Source: Numida meleagris | Taxonomy: Eukaryota; Chordata; Aves; Galliformes; Numididae | Assembly (NCBI RefSeq): GCF_002078875.1 | Contig: NC_034412.1 | Coordinates: forward strand, 78,352,445 to 78,416,444 | Length of the DNA stretch: 64,000 nt | Direction: 5' to 3' | Part shown: one piece after another, positions 10,781 to 25,233 of the stretch | How the letters are laid out: each line of letters begins with the position of its first letter | Position numbering within the stretch: position 1 is the stretch's first letter | The notes under the pieces: generated by a model | Databases searched by the model: none | What the model saw: the letters and a program-made list of their open reading frames with translations, nothing else | What the model was told of the DNA's origin: nothing | Translations under genes and position numbers: made by a program

Positions 10781-13700
10781 ATTTTCAATTCAAAGCCGGG
10801 TGTTATATTGTAAGTAGATAACACCATAAATCTACTAAAGCATTTTTGGAAAGGAAAAGAAAAATGAAGAGGATCTTTGCAGAAAATGTTTTCCTTCTTG
10901 AAGAATTCTCTTTCAGGAGCTGGACTTCATAGTATCTCATGTCAGCATTAATATCTAGCTGTCTGAGCTTTGTATTTGCAGTTGTGGCTTCAGTTTTCTT
11001 TGTCAAATAATACTGAACAAATACAATGGCTTGAAAATACTGCACACTCTTTATCTTCTAGCATTGCTGTTTTTCTTCCTGAATTATAGTGCTATTTGTT
11101 TAAAATAAATAAAATCCAGCACTGTAATAGTGTCAAATTGACTCAACATCATGGAGCAGCTGTATATTTTCTTTTTTTCTTTTTTCCAAATTATATGATC
11201 CTAGATTAATAAGAAATTTCTTTTTTTAGCTAAAATATTCAGTACAGTATCTCTCCATTGTTATATATGCAAAAGTCAAAGTTTCTTCCAAACTATAAAT
11301 CTTTTTATTCTTACTAATATGCTTATGGATTTTATGTTCACAATTCTAAGTTTTTTAGCGTCAGGTTACAAGCAGAAATGATGCAGATGACAAATCATTC
11401 ATATAAAAAGCAAACAAGCAAACAAACAAAAAAGAAAAAAGCCAAGGTGAAGGGTGGAGAAGAAAAAAAGGAAAATAAAAATGCTTGAGATTTTATTTTT
11501 AGTGAGCATTTCTCAGATAGCATCATTATAAATTCTTGAATAACTTAGGGAAATTTTTATATAAAAATGAAAAAAATATTATTTATGCACTGATAGCTTC
11601 TTCTAGGTGATGGTCAGCATTGCATTCTAATACAACATAAATCTTACTAGGTGCTTGTCACCAGAATTCCACATAATATCTGCTTACACTTTTTAAGATC
11701 TCTTGTTAAGTACTTTCCCAGCAGCCAACCAGCACAGAATACTGTGCCTGGTTTTATTTTAACAAAAAATATTTAGTCTTATGTGAAACTGAGTTTGAGA
11801 AGGCAAGAAAAATCTGTTATGCTAGTCATAATGAACTTCTAGATGATTCTTTCTAAAAGGTTGACTTCCCCTTTTCCCTCAAAAAGAAGGTAATGTCTAA
11901 TTTCATACATTTCCTTCATCAGAACAGACATTTATTCTTGTAAAGGCCTGTCCCTCTCTACTAAATTCTGATCACCTATAATCACAGGACTGAAGTGTTT
12001 TTTGTTTTCTTTTTTTTTAAAGAGAAAATAACCCATCACTCAGGTAGATTAAAATAAAAATGATGCTTCATGACCTACTCAGTAATATGATTTTGTCACT
12101 ACTAATAAAAAGTCAGAGGTTTTATACTGACCTAGCATAGCAGGATCTGAGGACCAGTATTGATTTCCCTAGTCTCCAGCTGATTTTACCTTGTTTTAAC
12201 TTGGCAAGTAGCCAGGTGACCCGTGCCTCACTTTTTTTAGGAGCAGCTCTCTGAACATCTTCTCCCCCAAAGCAACATGTGGTGCTGGTGTCTTACTACA
12301 AGTTCCTACCACCTCCCCATTTGAGGAAGACTGCTGCTCTCAACTTTATGACCCACAGAGACAATGGAGGGGTAAATATAGCTCCAGATGAAAGGGACAA
12401 ATATTAGAAGATTTTCTTATAGAAGCATTTTAAGAGTACTGTCATAATGAAGCTGAGGGTTTTCTGTATTTAAACAGTGAGTGCTGGCATTGCTTTTTGC
12501 ATTTTGATGAAACATTTAAGATGAAATATCTTCTAACAATTAGGTTAGCAAGCACATTTTTTTCCTTGGTTTGCTTGGTGTGCTGTCAGAATTCTGAATG
12601 TAAGTGTATGCCTGTAGAGTGACTGCTCTGAGAAATTAAGAACTTGGCCTTCATAATTTCACAAACAAAATATCATGTTAATTTCAGTGGAACATTTTGT
12701 ATGAGTTTTAAAAGCATCCTTAGGCTTTGGTGAATCATTTAAGACGAAAATATAAATTAACTATAAAACAACGAAATTTCGGCTGTGTTGGGATACTTAC
12801 GCCGTCAACTTCAGATATTTCATTTTAAGGTTTTAAGAAAATATCCTATTTTCCACAAATACCTTATGTGTTTAATGAAAAATCTAATCTCTCCTAAAAG
12901 AGTTAATTCTGAATTGACCTGTAGGTGTTCTACCTGGATGATTGCTTAACACAAACATGCCTTGTTCTGTGCCCCAGTTACCATCACAGCAGAGACATCA
13001 AGTGTAATCCATGACTATAACCCAACACTCTTTCTTGCCTGCAGTATGTGTTCTTATAATTTAATTTGCGTATGTTTTCTATGATCTCTTTTTATGGTTT
13101 ATCCTGGTAATGCTTCTTACCTTGGTTAACCAAGATGACTATGTAGAGAGGAAACGCCTCTAATTTAGACAAATAATTAAAATAGTATCTTTGGATAACT
13201 CCCATGACTTTCTATTATGTATTCAAACATATTAAAATAAAAGTAAAATTATATTATGTACAACATTTTTCAACATGTTCTCTAAAATGTGCAACACACT
13301 GAATTCTAAAATACAAAAATAGATTGGGAAAAATTAGCAACAAGATTACTTTGTCAGTGAAGAGCTGTCCAAGGGAAAGCAGAGATTCCTGATGACAACA
13401 ATACAGATTGACAATATTCTTGAACTAGTGAACTGATGGGATGAACCTAGTTCTATTTAGTTTGGTGGCAGAACATGGATTATAAACACTGTATTATTCA
13501 GTTGATAATCCTATTATATAAGAATAGCATTTTGTGTCTTCCCAGCGATCAGAGGGCTGAAGATACTTTTATTCTCTTTAGAGACCACAAAATTGTCAGC
13601 ACTTATTTTCAGCTGATTTAAGAAAGAAGTGAACAAGTGTATTTAAGCTGGAAATGTGCTAGAATTGGCTTGTTTGTTTATTTGTTTCTCTTTAAATAAG

Positions 13701-14188
13701 TATTGCATTTATCATGTGATAATTTTTTGTATCATTTTCCATTCATTTTCATTAACAATTTGAATTTTAAAGAACTAATTAAATGAGGGAAAACTGAGTC
13801 ACACTATTCTAAGTTCTTGTTTTCAGAAAGAAATTAAACTTGCAAAAGGAGATTTATATATCATTACTGCTTTGATGAGCTGTTCTTCTGTACACCCATG
13901 TATAATCCTGCTGCCCTTGAGTGCTATAACAGCATATTGGAGCAGTAAGGAAATTTATATTTTTTAATGAAATAATTAAATACTACATGGCCATTACAAT
14001 CCAAGGTATTTTTCTTTCTCTCTCTCCCTCTTTGTTGTGTTCTTTTTTGTTTGTTTGTTTATTTGTTTGCTGTTCTTTTCCCCTGCAGATAAGTTTCCTT
14101 GGAATGGCTTCTGATTAATTTTATTTCATCTTGGTCTCTCACATTTTCTCTAGCAAAATAGGAAATACAGTTAATGTTCAAAATATAT

Positions 14189-14238
14189 AATTATTCATTT
14201 ATTCCTGGCATTTTTATGCCAGGAATAAATGAATAATT
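14189..14238. repeat. Perfect 23-bp inverted repeat with 4-nt loop
   Basis: The left arm (14189-14211) ends CCTGGCAT. It is followed by a TTTT loop (14212-14215) and an exact reverse complement (14216-14238) beginning ATGCCAGG. No mismatch is present in 23 bp. As DNA it can extrude as a cruciform; if transcribed it would form a hairpin. The arms are AT-rich outside the CCTGGCAT core. No link to a TE was seen. Confidence 0.97.
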
Positions 14239-14264
14239 TATATTATCCTTTAAACTTTTTAACC

Positions 14265-14345
14265 TTTATCCTGAGAAAAGGCAAGTCTGATTAATGTAAT
14301 ATCCTGTTTATCCTGAGAAAGGCAAGTCTGATTAATGTAATATCA
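14265..14345 (+). repeat. Two-copy tandem duplication, period about 42 bp
   Basis: The segment beginning TTTATCCTGAGAAA and ending TTAATGTAATATC occurs at 14265 and again at 14307. The second copy has one A fewer in the A-run. It lies 26 bp from the perfect inverted repeat. Confidence 0.95.
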
Positions 14346-15480
14346 TTTGCAACTGCAAACATAATCTTGGTATTCGTGAGGCCATTTAGCAGACTTCATG
14401 AATCTGTGTACTTTTGTTGAAAGATGTTTGTTCCTAAGAAAAAAAAGCAGCAAGAAAGAGAGAGCAATTAGAGATTTTTTTTTAAGTTGAGCTTGCTGTA
14501 GATTTTGATTTTAATTGGTTACTTATAAATTCGCAGAAAAGTAAAACCACTGTCTTGTGATATATTTGCCTTTTTAACAAGGTCTGATACAAATTATGTA
14601 AGTAACAAAGGTAGCTTCTTTTTTTCCCTAGTTGTCCACTTTAAAAATAGTGTAAACAGAACTTGCAGACCGTGTAAGTATTTATGAGGAAGATGAAACA
14701 ATATTATAGAGATGTTACAGAGTTTCTGCAAACTGGCCTTTTTTTATGACTAAATGTATATTCCTTAGGAAATCAAGAAGAAGTGTCAGGGACCCAGGAA
14801 CTGAGTAGAAATTCAATTAAGTTAAAAATATATTCAAGGTTTTCCTTTTGATCAGTTCTACAAAAAATTAAAGTGAGTTACATTCCTGAACTATTGGAAC
14901 AGGAGGCCTTTAGTTTGGACTTCTTTAGACTGGTAGAAAATTTCTCTCAAATGCACATTTTTCCTATGACCAGTAAACTATTGTAAAAGCATAAAGCAAC
15001 CACGGAATCAAATGAAACCACAGAGGGACTAAAAGGAGTCAACCTGTAAACTTCTGTGAGGCTATACTTACATCATAAAAAAAACAAAAGCTTAATGTTG
15101 AGTTTACTGAAACCTGTCTGATTTGGGTGACTTCAGAGCATCAAAACCAAACATTTTCATTTTTGCAATGTTAAAATATCTACTTCTGATGAAGAAAAAG
15201 ATCAGAAAGATCCAAAAGATTTTTGACTTACAGAGATACTTTTCCTCCCAAATTGTGCTATGTAGAAAAATAAATGCTTCATAATTTTTTATTACAGTTT
15301 AGTAGAAAATAAAATTGAAGATCTAGACCCCTTCAAATGTAGGAAATCCTGTACTAAGTTTGCAACAGTCAGCCAGTTTTCATGGTACTCTGAATTTGGT
15401 TTGCAACATGGGATTTTCTGCAACACTTTATCTCAGGTCTTCTAGAAATCACAGGTCTATCATATGTGAATTTCCGCTTG

Positions 15481-15510
15481 AATAAAGAGACTCAGAATAA
15501 AGAGACTCAG
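15481..15510 (+). repeat. Two-copy tandem repeat of 15 bp
   Basis: AATAAAGAGACTCAG is present twice, end to end, at 15481-15495 and 15496-15510, with no difference. Confidence 0.95.
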
Positions 15511-17090
15511 AGAATAAACATGACATTCTGAGAAAGCTTTTATTTATTGACAGGGTAGAAATTTTGTAAAATTTCATGTAGCTCATAAATAGAATTCATT
15601 CAGCTACCTGAATAGAATAGATTCTGCACTAATCAATACTGCACGCAACTGAATGATAGTAAAGATTTACAACAGGACTACTTGGATCATTATTATGTGG
15701 AATTGTAGTTTACCATTGTCTTAATGTTTGTAGGAAGAAAAAAGGTGTTGCCTGAGTGGTTTTAGATAAACCATCTTCTGATAAATGTTTTCTGAGTTCC
15801 AGAATAAGTAATAGACTAACAGTACAAAAAGAGAATAAACCATGCCACAGACATACAAAAGCCAGTGCTGTCTTTCTGCGGAAGGACAAAATGGCAGCTG
15901 TATGAGGATTTTAATCGATATCTAATTTCTCTAACCTAGCAAGGTTTGTTTTGGGATGGAAGTTTTGCAGAAGAGGGAATTCTGTATTTGTTAATTGAAA
16001 AGGAGAAAGGAACATTCATGCAGCTTTAAATCTTTGGAAATATGTGTGAATATTTTCATTGAATGTTATTGTCAATCTTCTTTACACAAATAATAGGGAT
16101 GTGCTAAAAGTCTACAGGTGACGCATTGATAAGAGGTGTTATCAATGCAGAGAAGGAAGTAAAAATGTCATGCAAGAGGAATGAAATTATCTTGAAGATC
16201 TGAATAATGGAAATAGAATGAAGTATATTAGTACAAAGTGTAGCGCTAAGTACTTATGTAGTAATCATAAACATTAACAAATGCAAATGTTTGGAAACTC
16301 TGAATCATGCCTCAGAAAAAAACTCATGAAACTGACTTAAAAATTTAGAAATCCTAAATAATATATTTAAGATTCATTTCTCTTCTTATTTGTTGAGTTT
16401 TTGAGCATTCAATTTCATTTTCAAGCATTGATCGACAATCTTAATGAGTGAGATGGCACTCTAAAACGGGAAAAAATAAGATTGTTACATTATGGGCAGG
16501 TTATAGGATCACTGATGTATGTGTGTTTAAGTGGCAGCAATGCTTTGTTACTTGTGTTTCATTTAAAAATGAAAAACAAAACAAACAGGTCAAGCAGTAC
16601 ACTTTAGAACTTAGATACAAAGTTTCAAATTCCCAATTAATTTTTCATTAGAAAACCTAATATCTTTTTTTTTCTTGCTTTTCTAGAGTTTATTATAGTA
16701 GTTTTTTTGGTTAGAGAGGATCTTTTGCCCTCCACTTGTTTTGCAGGGAACAAACCTTTTAAAGTTTCCTCCTGCTTGACCAGGATGATTTGGACAGTCT
16801 TACATAATTGTGAAATCTGGACAAAAATAAAAGATGAAGCTGCCCTAAAGATTTGTTCTGCTTTGATTCTTTTGATTCCTTTGATTTTTATTTTGTATCT
16901 CTTGCAGTAGATTTAGAGAAAGAGCCACTTAAATCCCAATGAACTCTGTATGAGCAAAACCTGAGGATCCCAAATTCACTGAAGAAGTGTTAAAACCTCC
17001 AACAACAGGTTGCTTCATCATTGCATTCATGCTGATATATTCCACTCAAATTCCCAGAATCCTAAATAAATCAATAACCTAGACTATTTC

Positions 17091-17106
17091 TATTATTATT
17101 ATTATT
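17091..17106 (+). repeat. Short (TAT)n microsatellite
   Basis: About five TAT units in a row. No other feature nearby. Confidence 0.85.
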
Positions 17107-19055
17107 TAATTCAGGCTTCAGTTTAGCCATTTTGCCTTTAACAATATTTCATCTACATGACTGTACGTGGTTTTCTTGGGCTTCCTGATTCCCTGATAAC
17201 ACAGCAGCATCAGATTCTAGTTTGCTATGCTTCACAGTCAGCCCGGTACCTAGGGGTTCTTTCTGGAGTGAAATGAAGAGACAGAGAAAAGACAGTTGTA
17301 CCCTGGTGTATGCTCCCTGACATTTTTTCGTAATTTTTTTAAATTGCTGTCATTACACAGTCAGCTGGATCTAAGACTTAGGCAATGTTTACAGTCTTTT
17401 TAAATTGTGTATTAAATCTCTCAAAAGTTAGTTTAGTCTCCAAATCTTTCATATTTTGTGCAAGTTGACTTATAGGCTGGAATGAGCTACATGGCTTTTT
17501 CAGAAAAGGAAATTCAGCAGTGTATTGTTTCACATTTGGCACCCACAGCTGTTTGTACTGTGGATACAAAGGATTTCAGACGCTGAACTCTGAATTTAAA
17601 GACAGTGTAGTTGCAATAATAGTTTGCTCAGTTCCTACAGTAGCAGAGGTATTCCAGCAATGTTCAATTGTTTACTTTTTTTTTAATTTTGGACCCTAAC
17701 AGTTTTTCTAAAGAGAAACAACCAAACATATTTTCCTTGTATTAATGCATCTTTCCTTTCATTTATAGAATAAGGTTTGTCTAGGTGTAAACAAGGATTT
17801 ATAGGTATGCCATATGTTTCTGTAAGAATGTCTTCCGATTACCTGATTGCATTTCAATGTCTATAACCATGATAAACATTACAGTGTAAGAAAGAACAAA
17901 TATATATATATTTTTTGTAACATCTACTTACAATGTTAAATATTTCTGCTTTCCAAAATGTATCATCAGAGGTTTCTTATACAACTTTAGTTCCTTTTTA
18001 TTGGAACTGAAAAAAGACCTTGTACAATAGTGAAGTGATATGGAAGCCCGTTGTTGACAAGAATTACTTCAGAGTTATATATGTGACCTTTCCAAGATTT
18101 TGATACCTACCATGGGCTGATATTCTCTAAATAAATTACATCTAGTTTTACAGTTGATTTTTACCTTCCGCACAACTAACTTCTTAGAAATTGAGGTAGT
18201 TTATTTGAGCTCTAATGGTAGAATGATGGTAGATATGTTTGAACTGTATACGTTTGTTGATATATTTCTGAAGATATCCAACAGACAGTAATATATTTTT
18301 GCATATGCATCTTTATTCGCATATACCGATATCTTAACATAATTACATCAAACAGATTTTTACAGTAATTATCTTCTTAAGAACGTTCTTGACACAATAT
18401 ATGTTATGAAATAATTTTCTAAAATTGAAACTAAAATGACAGTCATAATGGTCTAGTTCACAAATTGCTGTTAAGAATTTCCATTTAAGTATATTGTTTA
18501 AGTACATATAATTTTATATGTAATTGTCTCTGCTGAAAACACTGAATTGCTTAGTTTCCACCTATGTGTAAGTTCAACATTCCCACCTACTTCATAGCTT
18601 TGTTTGCTCTAAATCTTGGAGGTTTTAACTCTGGTAAAGCACCATGACAGGAATAGCAGCTCAGTATTTTACTACAGTGAATTTCCAAAGCAAGAGAGAT
18701 AAATAAAGTTATGTGAAACTTACTATTATAGCAATGACTCACAGGTTAAGCACAGATACAGGATAAATGCTTGGAGCCCATGCAAGCTTATTTGATTGAA
18801 TGGTCTTCCCACCCATTATTAACCATAAAAGTACTCAGTGTTTCAATGTTTTAGTTTACAGACATTTTAAGACTGGCTGACAATTTTGCTTTCTTTTTGT
18901 CAATTACTTTATTCATGAAAAGGCTAGCAGTGATCAAAAGCATCTGTGAATTACAAAGCAATTGTGAATATATTTTCCATATAATTTCACCTGAAATGAA
19001 AATGAGAAGAAAAAATATGCTGAAACAAACATTTTTTTCCAAGGAACTGAAAAGG

Positions 19056-19076
19056 AAAAAAAAAAAAAAAAAAAAA
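19056..19076 (+). repeat. A21 homopolymer
   Basis: A run of 21 A. No CR1 or processed-gene sequence was recognised next to it, so it is probably simple-sequence DNA and not a retrogene tail. Confidence 0.9.
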
Positions 19077-22000
19077 GAGTCTAAACATTGGATTTATACT
19101 ACAAATTGTAATGATTAACTTAGTCTTATATCCTGCAAGCTAAAAAAAGTGTAGAAGTAGATGGTCCATCCCTAAATTAGTACCAGGTGGATAAGATTCA
19201 CAAGCCAGAGCACCTATGGTCTGAGTAGCACCAGAAGGAATGTTAGCATCAAAAGATAGCTGCAACTAGCTCCTTCAGGCAGCTCGAAGAAGTCAGGAGG
19301 CCAGTAGGTGATCAGAAACCGGAGCAGATTCATTGTTTCATCAGGTTGGTTCATGATACGTATCCTTATACCAAGAGATTTTTTAGTGATTTGCAGTGTG
19401 GTCAAGCTCTTCCATAGGTATGCATTTATGTATGGACTTTAACATTAAAAAAGTCAGAATGAATATAACTGTAGCCTGTGTATAAAAGTAATGACTTTAC
19501 ATTAACTTGTATAAGACTCAAACCTGCCGCAGCAATGCATACAAAAATTAGTATAAAACTTTGTTAATGAACTTTCTGATCACCCTTGTATATTACAGCT
19601 TGTGTGTAAAAACAGTCGAACCCAATCAAATTCAAAGAATGAATATGAATAATTGTAATGTGTTTATTACAAAATACCCAACATACTTTGAAAACAAGTA
19701 AGCATATAATATAATTGTCGTAAATCCCAAATGTTAAAACTTTTCTGGATCTCATTGGTTGCGGATTCAAGATTTAACCACTAGAAATGTTTCAAAATAG
19801 AATAAAATCAGATAAAATCAAGAACAATAGATGAAAGATATGTATATTTCAAAAATTTGCCTTAGTTTCAGAATGCTATATGTTTCACAAGCATCTTTTT
19901 TCTAATTTTTATTTTTCATTAATATAAATGATAGCATACTTTAAAACATTCAAGTTTTTGGAGATTATAGAAAGTTTAATTTGTCAGGTTTATTTGTATC
20001 CAAATATAAGCCCTAGAACAATTTTTAGAGATTTAGACGTAATTTTGATAAAGTACTGACACAAAATAAAAATACACAGTATGTTGTAATTTAATCCAAC
20101 AGGCAGCTGAACACCACAAAGCCATTCATTCCCATGGACACATACATGATAATAGATATTCCTGTTTTGAAATTGTAATCCTTTAAAAGGCAATCATACA
20201 TTCTTGGCCATTTGTCCAAATTTTGCATATAATTTCTAGCAGCCTGGATTTAGATCAGTTGAACATGCTTTGAATCAACACCTTTATCTGGAACTAGCAG
20301 AAGAAAAGAGGGGATAAACCTTGTTTGAAAAATGCAAGGATATGTTTTTATTGTGAAAGTCACTTGCAATGTCATCTGTTCCAAAGAACAAAGTAAAGTA
20401 AGATATAAAGAAGTGAATTAACTTTCAGTGAAGTCCTGACAGGAAAACTGAAAAATGTATAAAATATACTATAATCAAGATGTTTGACTTTTGCTAATGC
20501 TGATGTCAGCTTTTAAAGGAAAAGTTCCGGTTCTGAGAGGAAAACTTAATAGCATGTTCTTGTAGGCAGGAATTTTTTTTTTTTTCCAAGAATTTGCAAT
20601 TTTCCCTCAGATTTGAGCAAAATATAGATGTAGAAGGAAAAAAGTACGTTTGAATGTAGTAATTTGATATTTTGGGATTAATTTTTAATAGTTATCCTAG
20701 CTACCTTTGCTCTTCTTCTATTCACACATTTCATTCCATTTCTATTCTGCCATTTTACTTTTTCTTTCCTTTTTCATTTTTCTCATATTTCCTACTACTT
20801 TTTTTTCCAATAGTTATCTTTTCTCTCCTCTGTTCAAAACTGAGCTTTCCATTCTCTTATGTATTACTCTTTCTCATTTAATTTCTTTACTGAGATACAA
20901 ATAACTAAAAGACTAGAATTTGATGACAGACTATTAAATCTTCTTTTAGTGCAAGATTCTTGAAGCATGAACTGAACTGAATCTTTAAGACTATAATTTC
21001 ACATTTACTAGTAGTATTGCTTCTGCTATTTTAAACATCTCTCATACTGAATTTGCATTTCAGCTGCTCTTGCAATTCCATATTGTGACCTGCCATGGCA
21101 CATTAAAAATTAGATCTAGGAATTTTTTGAAAACATACACAGAAAAGAGAAATAAAAATGTTCATTTTTGAGATGGGTAGTTTACTACCATAGTTCTTTT
21201 TTCAGCTGTACAGATCCATCTCTCGTCAAAATACAAAAGAAAAGTGTCTGAAGAAATTTTGTAAGCTGGTATTTTTTTAGTGTACTATACACAGTTCTTT
21301 ACATAAAGTAAAACATTCATTGATCATGTTACATTTAAAATATATCACTGATTTAACTTTATGGTTTATTTGAAATGGAAAGAACAAGCAAATTGTTCCT
21401 GCACTTAAGTAACTTTCCTTGAGAGAAGTAAAAAATATGTATTGAGAATTTGACTGTTGCTATATGTTATTTAATGCAATTCTTTAATCTTTCCTGCTTG
21501 ATCATGGTTGTTGGTTGTTTTTTTTTTTCTTATAACTACACTTGTGAACAAATAAGCTTATATAAAGTCTTTATTGATATTTATCTCTTAAAATCATACC
21601 TCATTTGAAAATTAAAATTTGAACAATTTAAAAATTCATAGGAATTTTTTTTTAATATTTCCAAAGAAAGATAAATACCTTTCTTATGGTTACCACTCTG
21701 TCATAATCATTCTGACGTCTCTTTAAAACAATTTTTAGAATTAACATATAATATGTAAAAACAATGTTTCAGTACCTAAAGAACACTTTAAGCTCCTAAA
21801 TAGTTCAAGTTTTTAAGACAACTGCAAAGTATATTTTGAGAACCTCAACGTCTGCTGTGCCCTGTGTCACCAGGACCCTTGCCCCATTAAGGCTCACATT
21901 TTCACAAATATGCCTTTTGCTACATAAATATTTTTAGAAGCCCTTCTTCTGTACCAAGGTATGTTTTTCATTATCATCTTTGATTTTTCTGATGGATCAT

Positions 22001-23014
22001 AAATTCAAACTCTATGATTAGAGAAGTTTTTGCAATTTTTAGCATTTCTGTAAGGACTGCCTTGAAAAAAAAACTGAAAGAAAAAAACTTTCTCCTTCTA
22101 CTTATTGTATAAATACTGGTGATCCTAAATGTTCTAACATTTCAATGATGTGAAACCGCAGAGGAAAAAGGATAGAGTCTTCCACATTTTTCAACAGAAA
22201 ATACAGGTAATATAACTCTTCTCTTATGTTTTTCATACCCAAATTAATCAGTAAAGTCATCAATCAGTACTGTAAAAAAAAAAAAAATTACTATCATATC
22301 CAAGTAATATGTGAATGACCAGAAGAAATATGAAGTGCTTTTTCATGATTCTGTTGCAACTACTTTGCATCTGTATTTTTTTTATGTATATTCGTAGCAT
22401 GAAAGCACTAATAACCTAGTTTTACAAAGGCAAAGCTGAAGTTATTTTATTGTTCTTTATGAGAACAGGTGCAACGTTTCTTGTCACTGGGAATGTGTTC
22501 CATGACCTGTCAAAGATTACAGAAGATCATCTACTAATGAAGTTAATCAGATACCCTTGGAAATACTCTTTTCTGTCCTATATATCTGTGCATACACATT
22601 TTACTTGAATTATCTCCAAATTCATCTTTCTGCGTCATGAATAGTTCTGCAGTCCTTCAGACTCTGTCTCTTGTCAAAACAAACCTGAGTGGTTTGAGAA
22701 ACAAACACTGATAGTAAGGACAAAAGCAAAGAAAATAGAGCACCTCAACGTTTTCTCTTGTTGCTAGTTCTTCCACCACCTTTTATCCTATTTTTCCTTA
22801 GGTTTATTCTTGCTTCCAATGTAAATGTAGAAGGCTTCTTCTGGCTTTTTATCTCACTTCTTCATTTCCAAGTCATGCTGAGTTTTGACTTTCTTTGTTG
22901 CATTCTTGAATCCTTGGTAAGGTTTCCGTATTCTTCCTATACTCATAGACTATTTCCTGTGAAAGTACTGATGTCTGTGTCTGCCCATAAATTAATCATT
23001 AATTAATGTTACCA

Positions 23015-23039
23015 TTTTTTTTTTTTTTGGGGGGGGGGG
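23015..23039 (+). repeat. T14-G11 composite homopolymer
   Basis: Fourteen T are followed directly by eleven G. The G-run could contribute to a G-quadruplex. Its exact length is the kind of site where sequencing or assembly errors are common. Confidence 0.9.
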
Positions 23040-25233
23040 TAATTTCCTTTCTTGGGTTACAAATAAAAACAAGGAGATCAAAATGTGTAAACTGTCTTAA
23101 AGCCACACAGTATTTGCAGCTTTAAACCATACAAAGGAAGTATCACTTTGTCATTTGAACTTTGTGGTAGCTATGTTTGGTTTAGTGGGGTTTTGTTGTT
23201 GCTAGTTCTTTTTGTTTGGGTTTTCTTTGTTTGTTTTGTTTTCTAGTCTAAAGGATGGCTTTCTTCAGTCGTAGTTCTATACTCAAAAAGAAATACAATC
23301 AACAAAAATGTTGTTTAATACTCCTCTCTTGGATTGATTAGTGTCTTCTTTTTTCCATTTTACAAACAAATGAAATAAGGAGTATTTCCTTAAATAAGGG
23401 AATGTTAATAATTCTCAGGAATGAGTCAAAGATTTCTTGTAATAATTGATTTCTTATAATAAACAGTAGGTACTCTCTCTGCCACCCAAACTTAGTCCAA
23501 ATCATTTTCCAGAGAGATGTTCATCTTCCTCTCTAGGTTTACAACTGTCTGCTTCTTCTAAGCACAGAAGTACTCTCCTCATTTCCATTAATTTTGACTA
23601 TGTTTTCTGTTTGTTCCTTATCTACTAACGTTCTTCTTTTTCTTTCACTTACAGGAGAAGTTCTTCAGTCTTAGACATATTTTTAGTATTGTTTTCTATC
23701 TCACACTAGATGAATAGACTCTGTAAAAGATAAAGAATCTCCATTTCACAGAAGGAATCACTTTTGTCTATGGCAAGGACAGGAGAGGATGCAAGACTTT
23801 GTATCAGAAATTGCTACATGCATCATCTCTCCTTCCTTCACTGCAGTGACTATTGGCATAACAGTATTCAGAAACACTATTTTCTCAGGGTGCTGATCAA
23901 AACATTTGTGCATTTCTGTCTCAGAGAGAATGCAGTGATGCCTAAGAAACTGAAATCCTGGTGATTTTTCTACCTGAGAATAACTAATTTTGGCTATGGC
24001 ACGATACTTCTTTTTAAGCCAGGATTTCAGATGATACGTAGAGAGGACTTTTCCTTCCTTTGAAACTGTAATTCAGTTTTATGAAAATGTACCTAAGGAA
24101 ATGCCTTTGAGAGAATTTGGATACATTCAGAGAGAACACTGTTTAGAGATCCAGTAGTGGTAAATTGGCAGAGCTGGTTTTTGAAACGATGTAAAGTATT
24201 AGAACAGCCAGATACACTAGCACAAAAGCATAATATTCTTGCAATTTAATTTGTGAAAGAGCAATTTGAAAGGTAAACTTCCTTTCATATACAAAACAGA
24301 GTTCTCAGTGCATTAATGAATTTCTTTTAAACCAAACACTTTGATCTCAAACTTCAGTCATTTATTTACCTTCAGGATGAAATATTTCATAAAATAAACA
24401 TCCTCAATATGACAGATACTAACTCAGCTGTCTTTAGTTTTCATTAGTTTGTGAATGTAATCAGCAGTCATTTCAACCTGACACCTCAGCTCTAATTACA
24501 ATGATTTCTCCTCTTAGCGGTGAGCACTGATCTTATGCTCGTGTCTATACTGAAACCCTTCAGAAATTGTAAATGTAATAAGAATTGTGGGTGACAATAT
24601 TTCTGTTATGAATCTACCTTAGAATAAGAAGTATGCTTTAAAGCTTTTGTCATCAATTTCAGATTTCTATTCCTAAACTAGTCATCTAGATAGAAAATAT
24701 TTTCTAATCACATCAGATTTTAAATCTGCAGTTTGCCAATTAAAGTTCTTCCAAACTGAATTTTCTATATACAACTTTAAAAATCTTCTGCCTTAATTTA
24801 GATCATTCTCTTCCACCTTCATGTGCCTTTTCCCTTCCACCAGAAAACAAGCATAGTAGATTAGGGCAGCATCTGCTGATTCAAGGATTCAGTCTTCTGA
24901 AGAAAGGGAACGGTGAAGCTTTGATATAAGAAGAAAACCAAAACCAAAAGGTTTCCCTTCAGAGATTTTTGACACACAATTGCAATGTATTAGGATTGCT
25001 GAAATACTTTTCAGGAGAGCAGGAAGCTGAGATGATCTCTAAGCATGTGTTCTCCGTCTTGTGAAGTTTGTTTGTGGCCTCGCTGTTAGATGCTGCAATC
25101 CTCTAGAAAGAGGAGAAAGCTAGTTTCCTATTCTTAAACAATGATTTCCCGTGACTCCAGCTGGCTGTTCACATCAGTAGCAATGGGTTGAGTCTACATG
25201 TGTAAGGTTCACTTCAAAATGTTTTTACATTTT

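Larger units (their letters stand above)
10800..25230. other. 14.4-kb stretch with no gene and no interspersed repeat recognised
   Basis: No CR1, LTR or mariner sequence was recognised across this block, and no open frame longer than about 80 codons looks like a protein. It is AT-rich with scattered homopolymers and short microsatellites, listed separately where notable. It could be intergenic DNA or a long intron; the sequence alone does not say which. Confidence 0.5.

Noticed and set aside
19056..19076. A21 tract as the tail of a processed pseudogene
   Set aside because: No coding-like or mRNA-like sequence was recognised upstream and no flanking direct repeats were seen.
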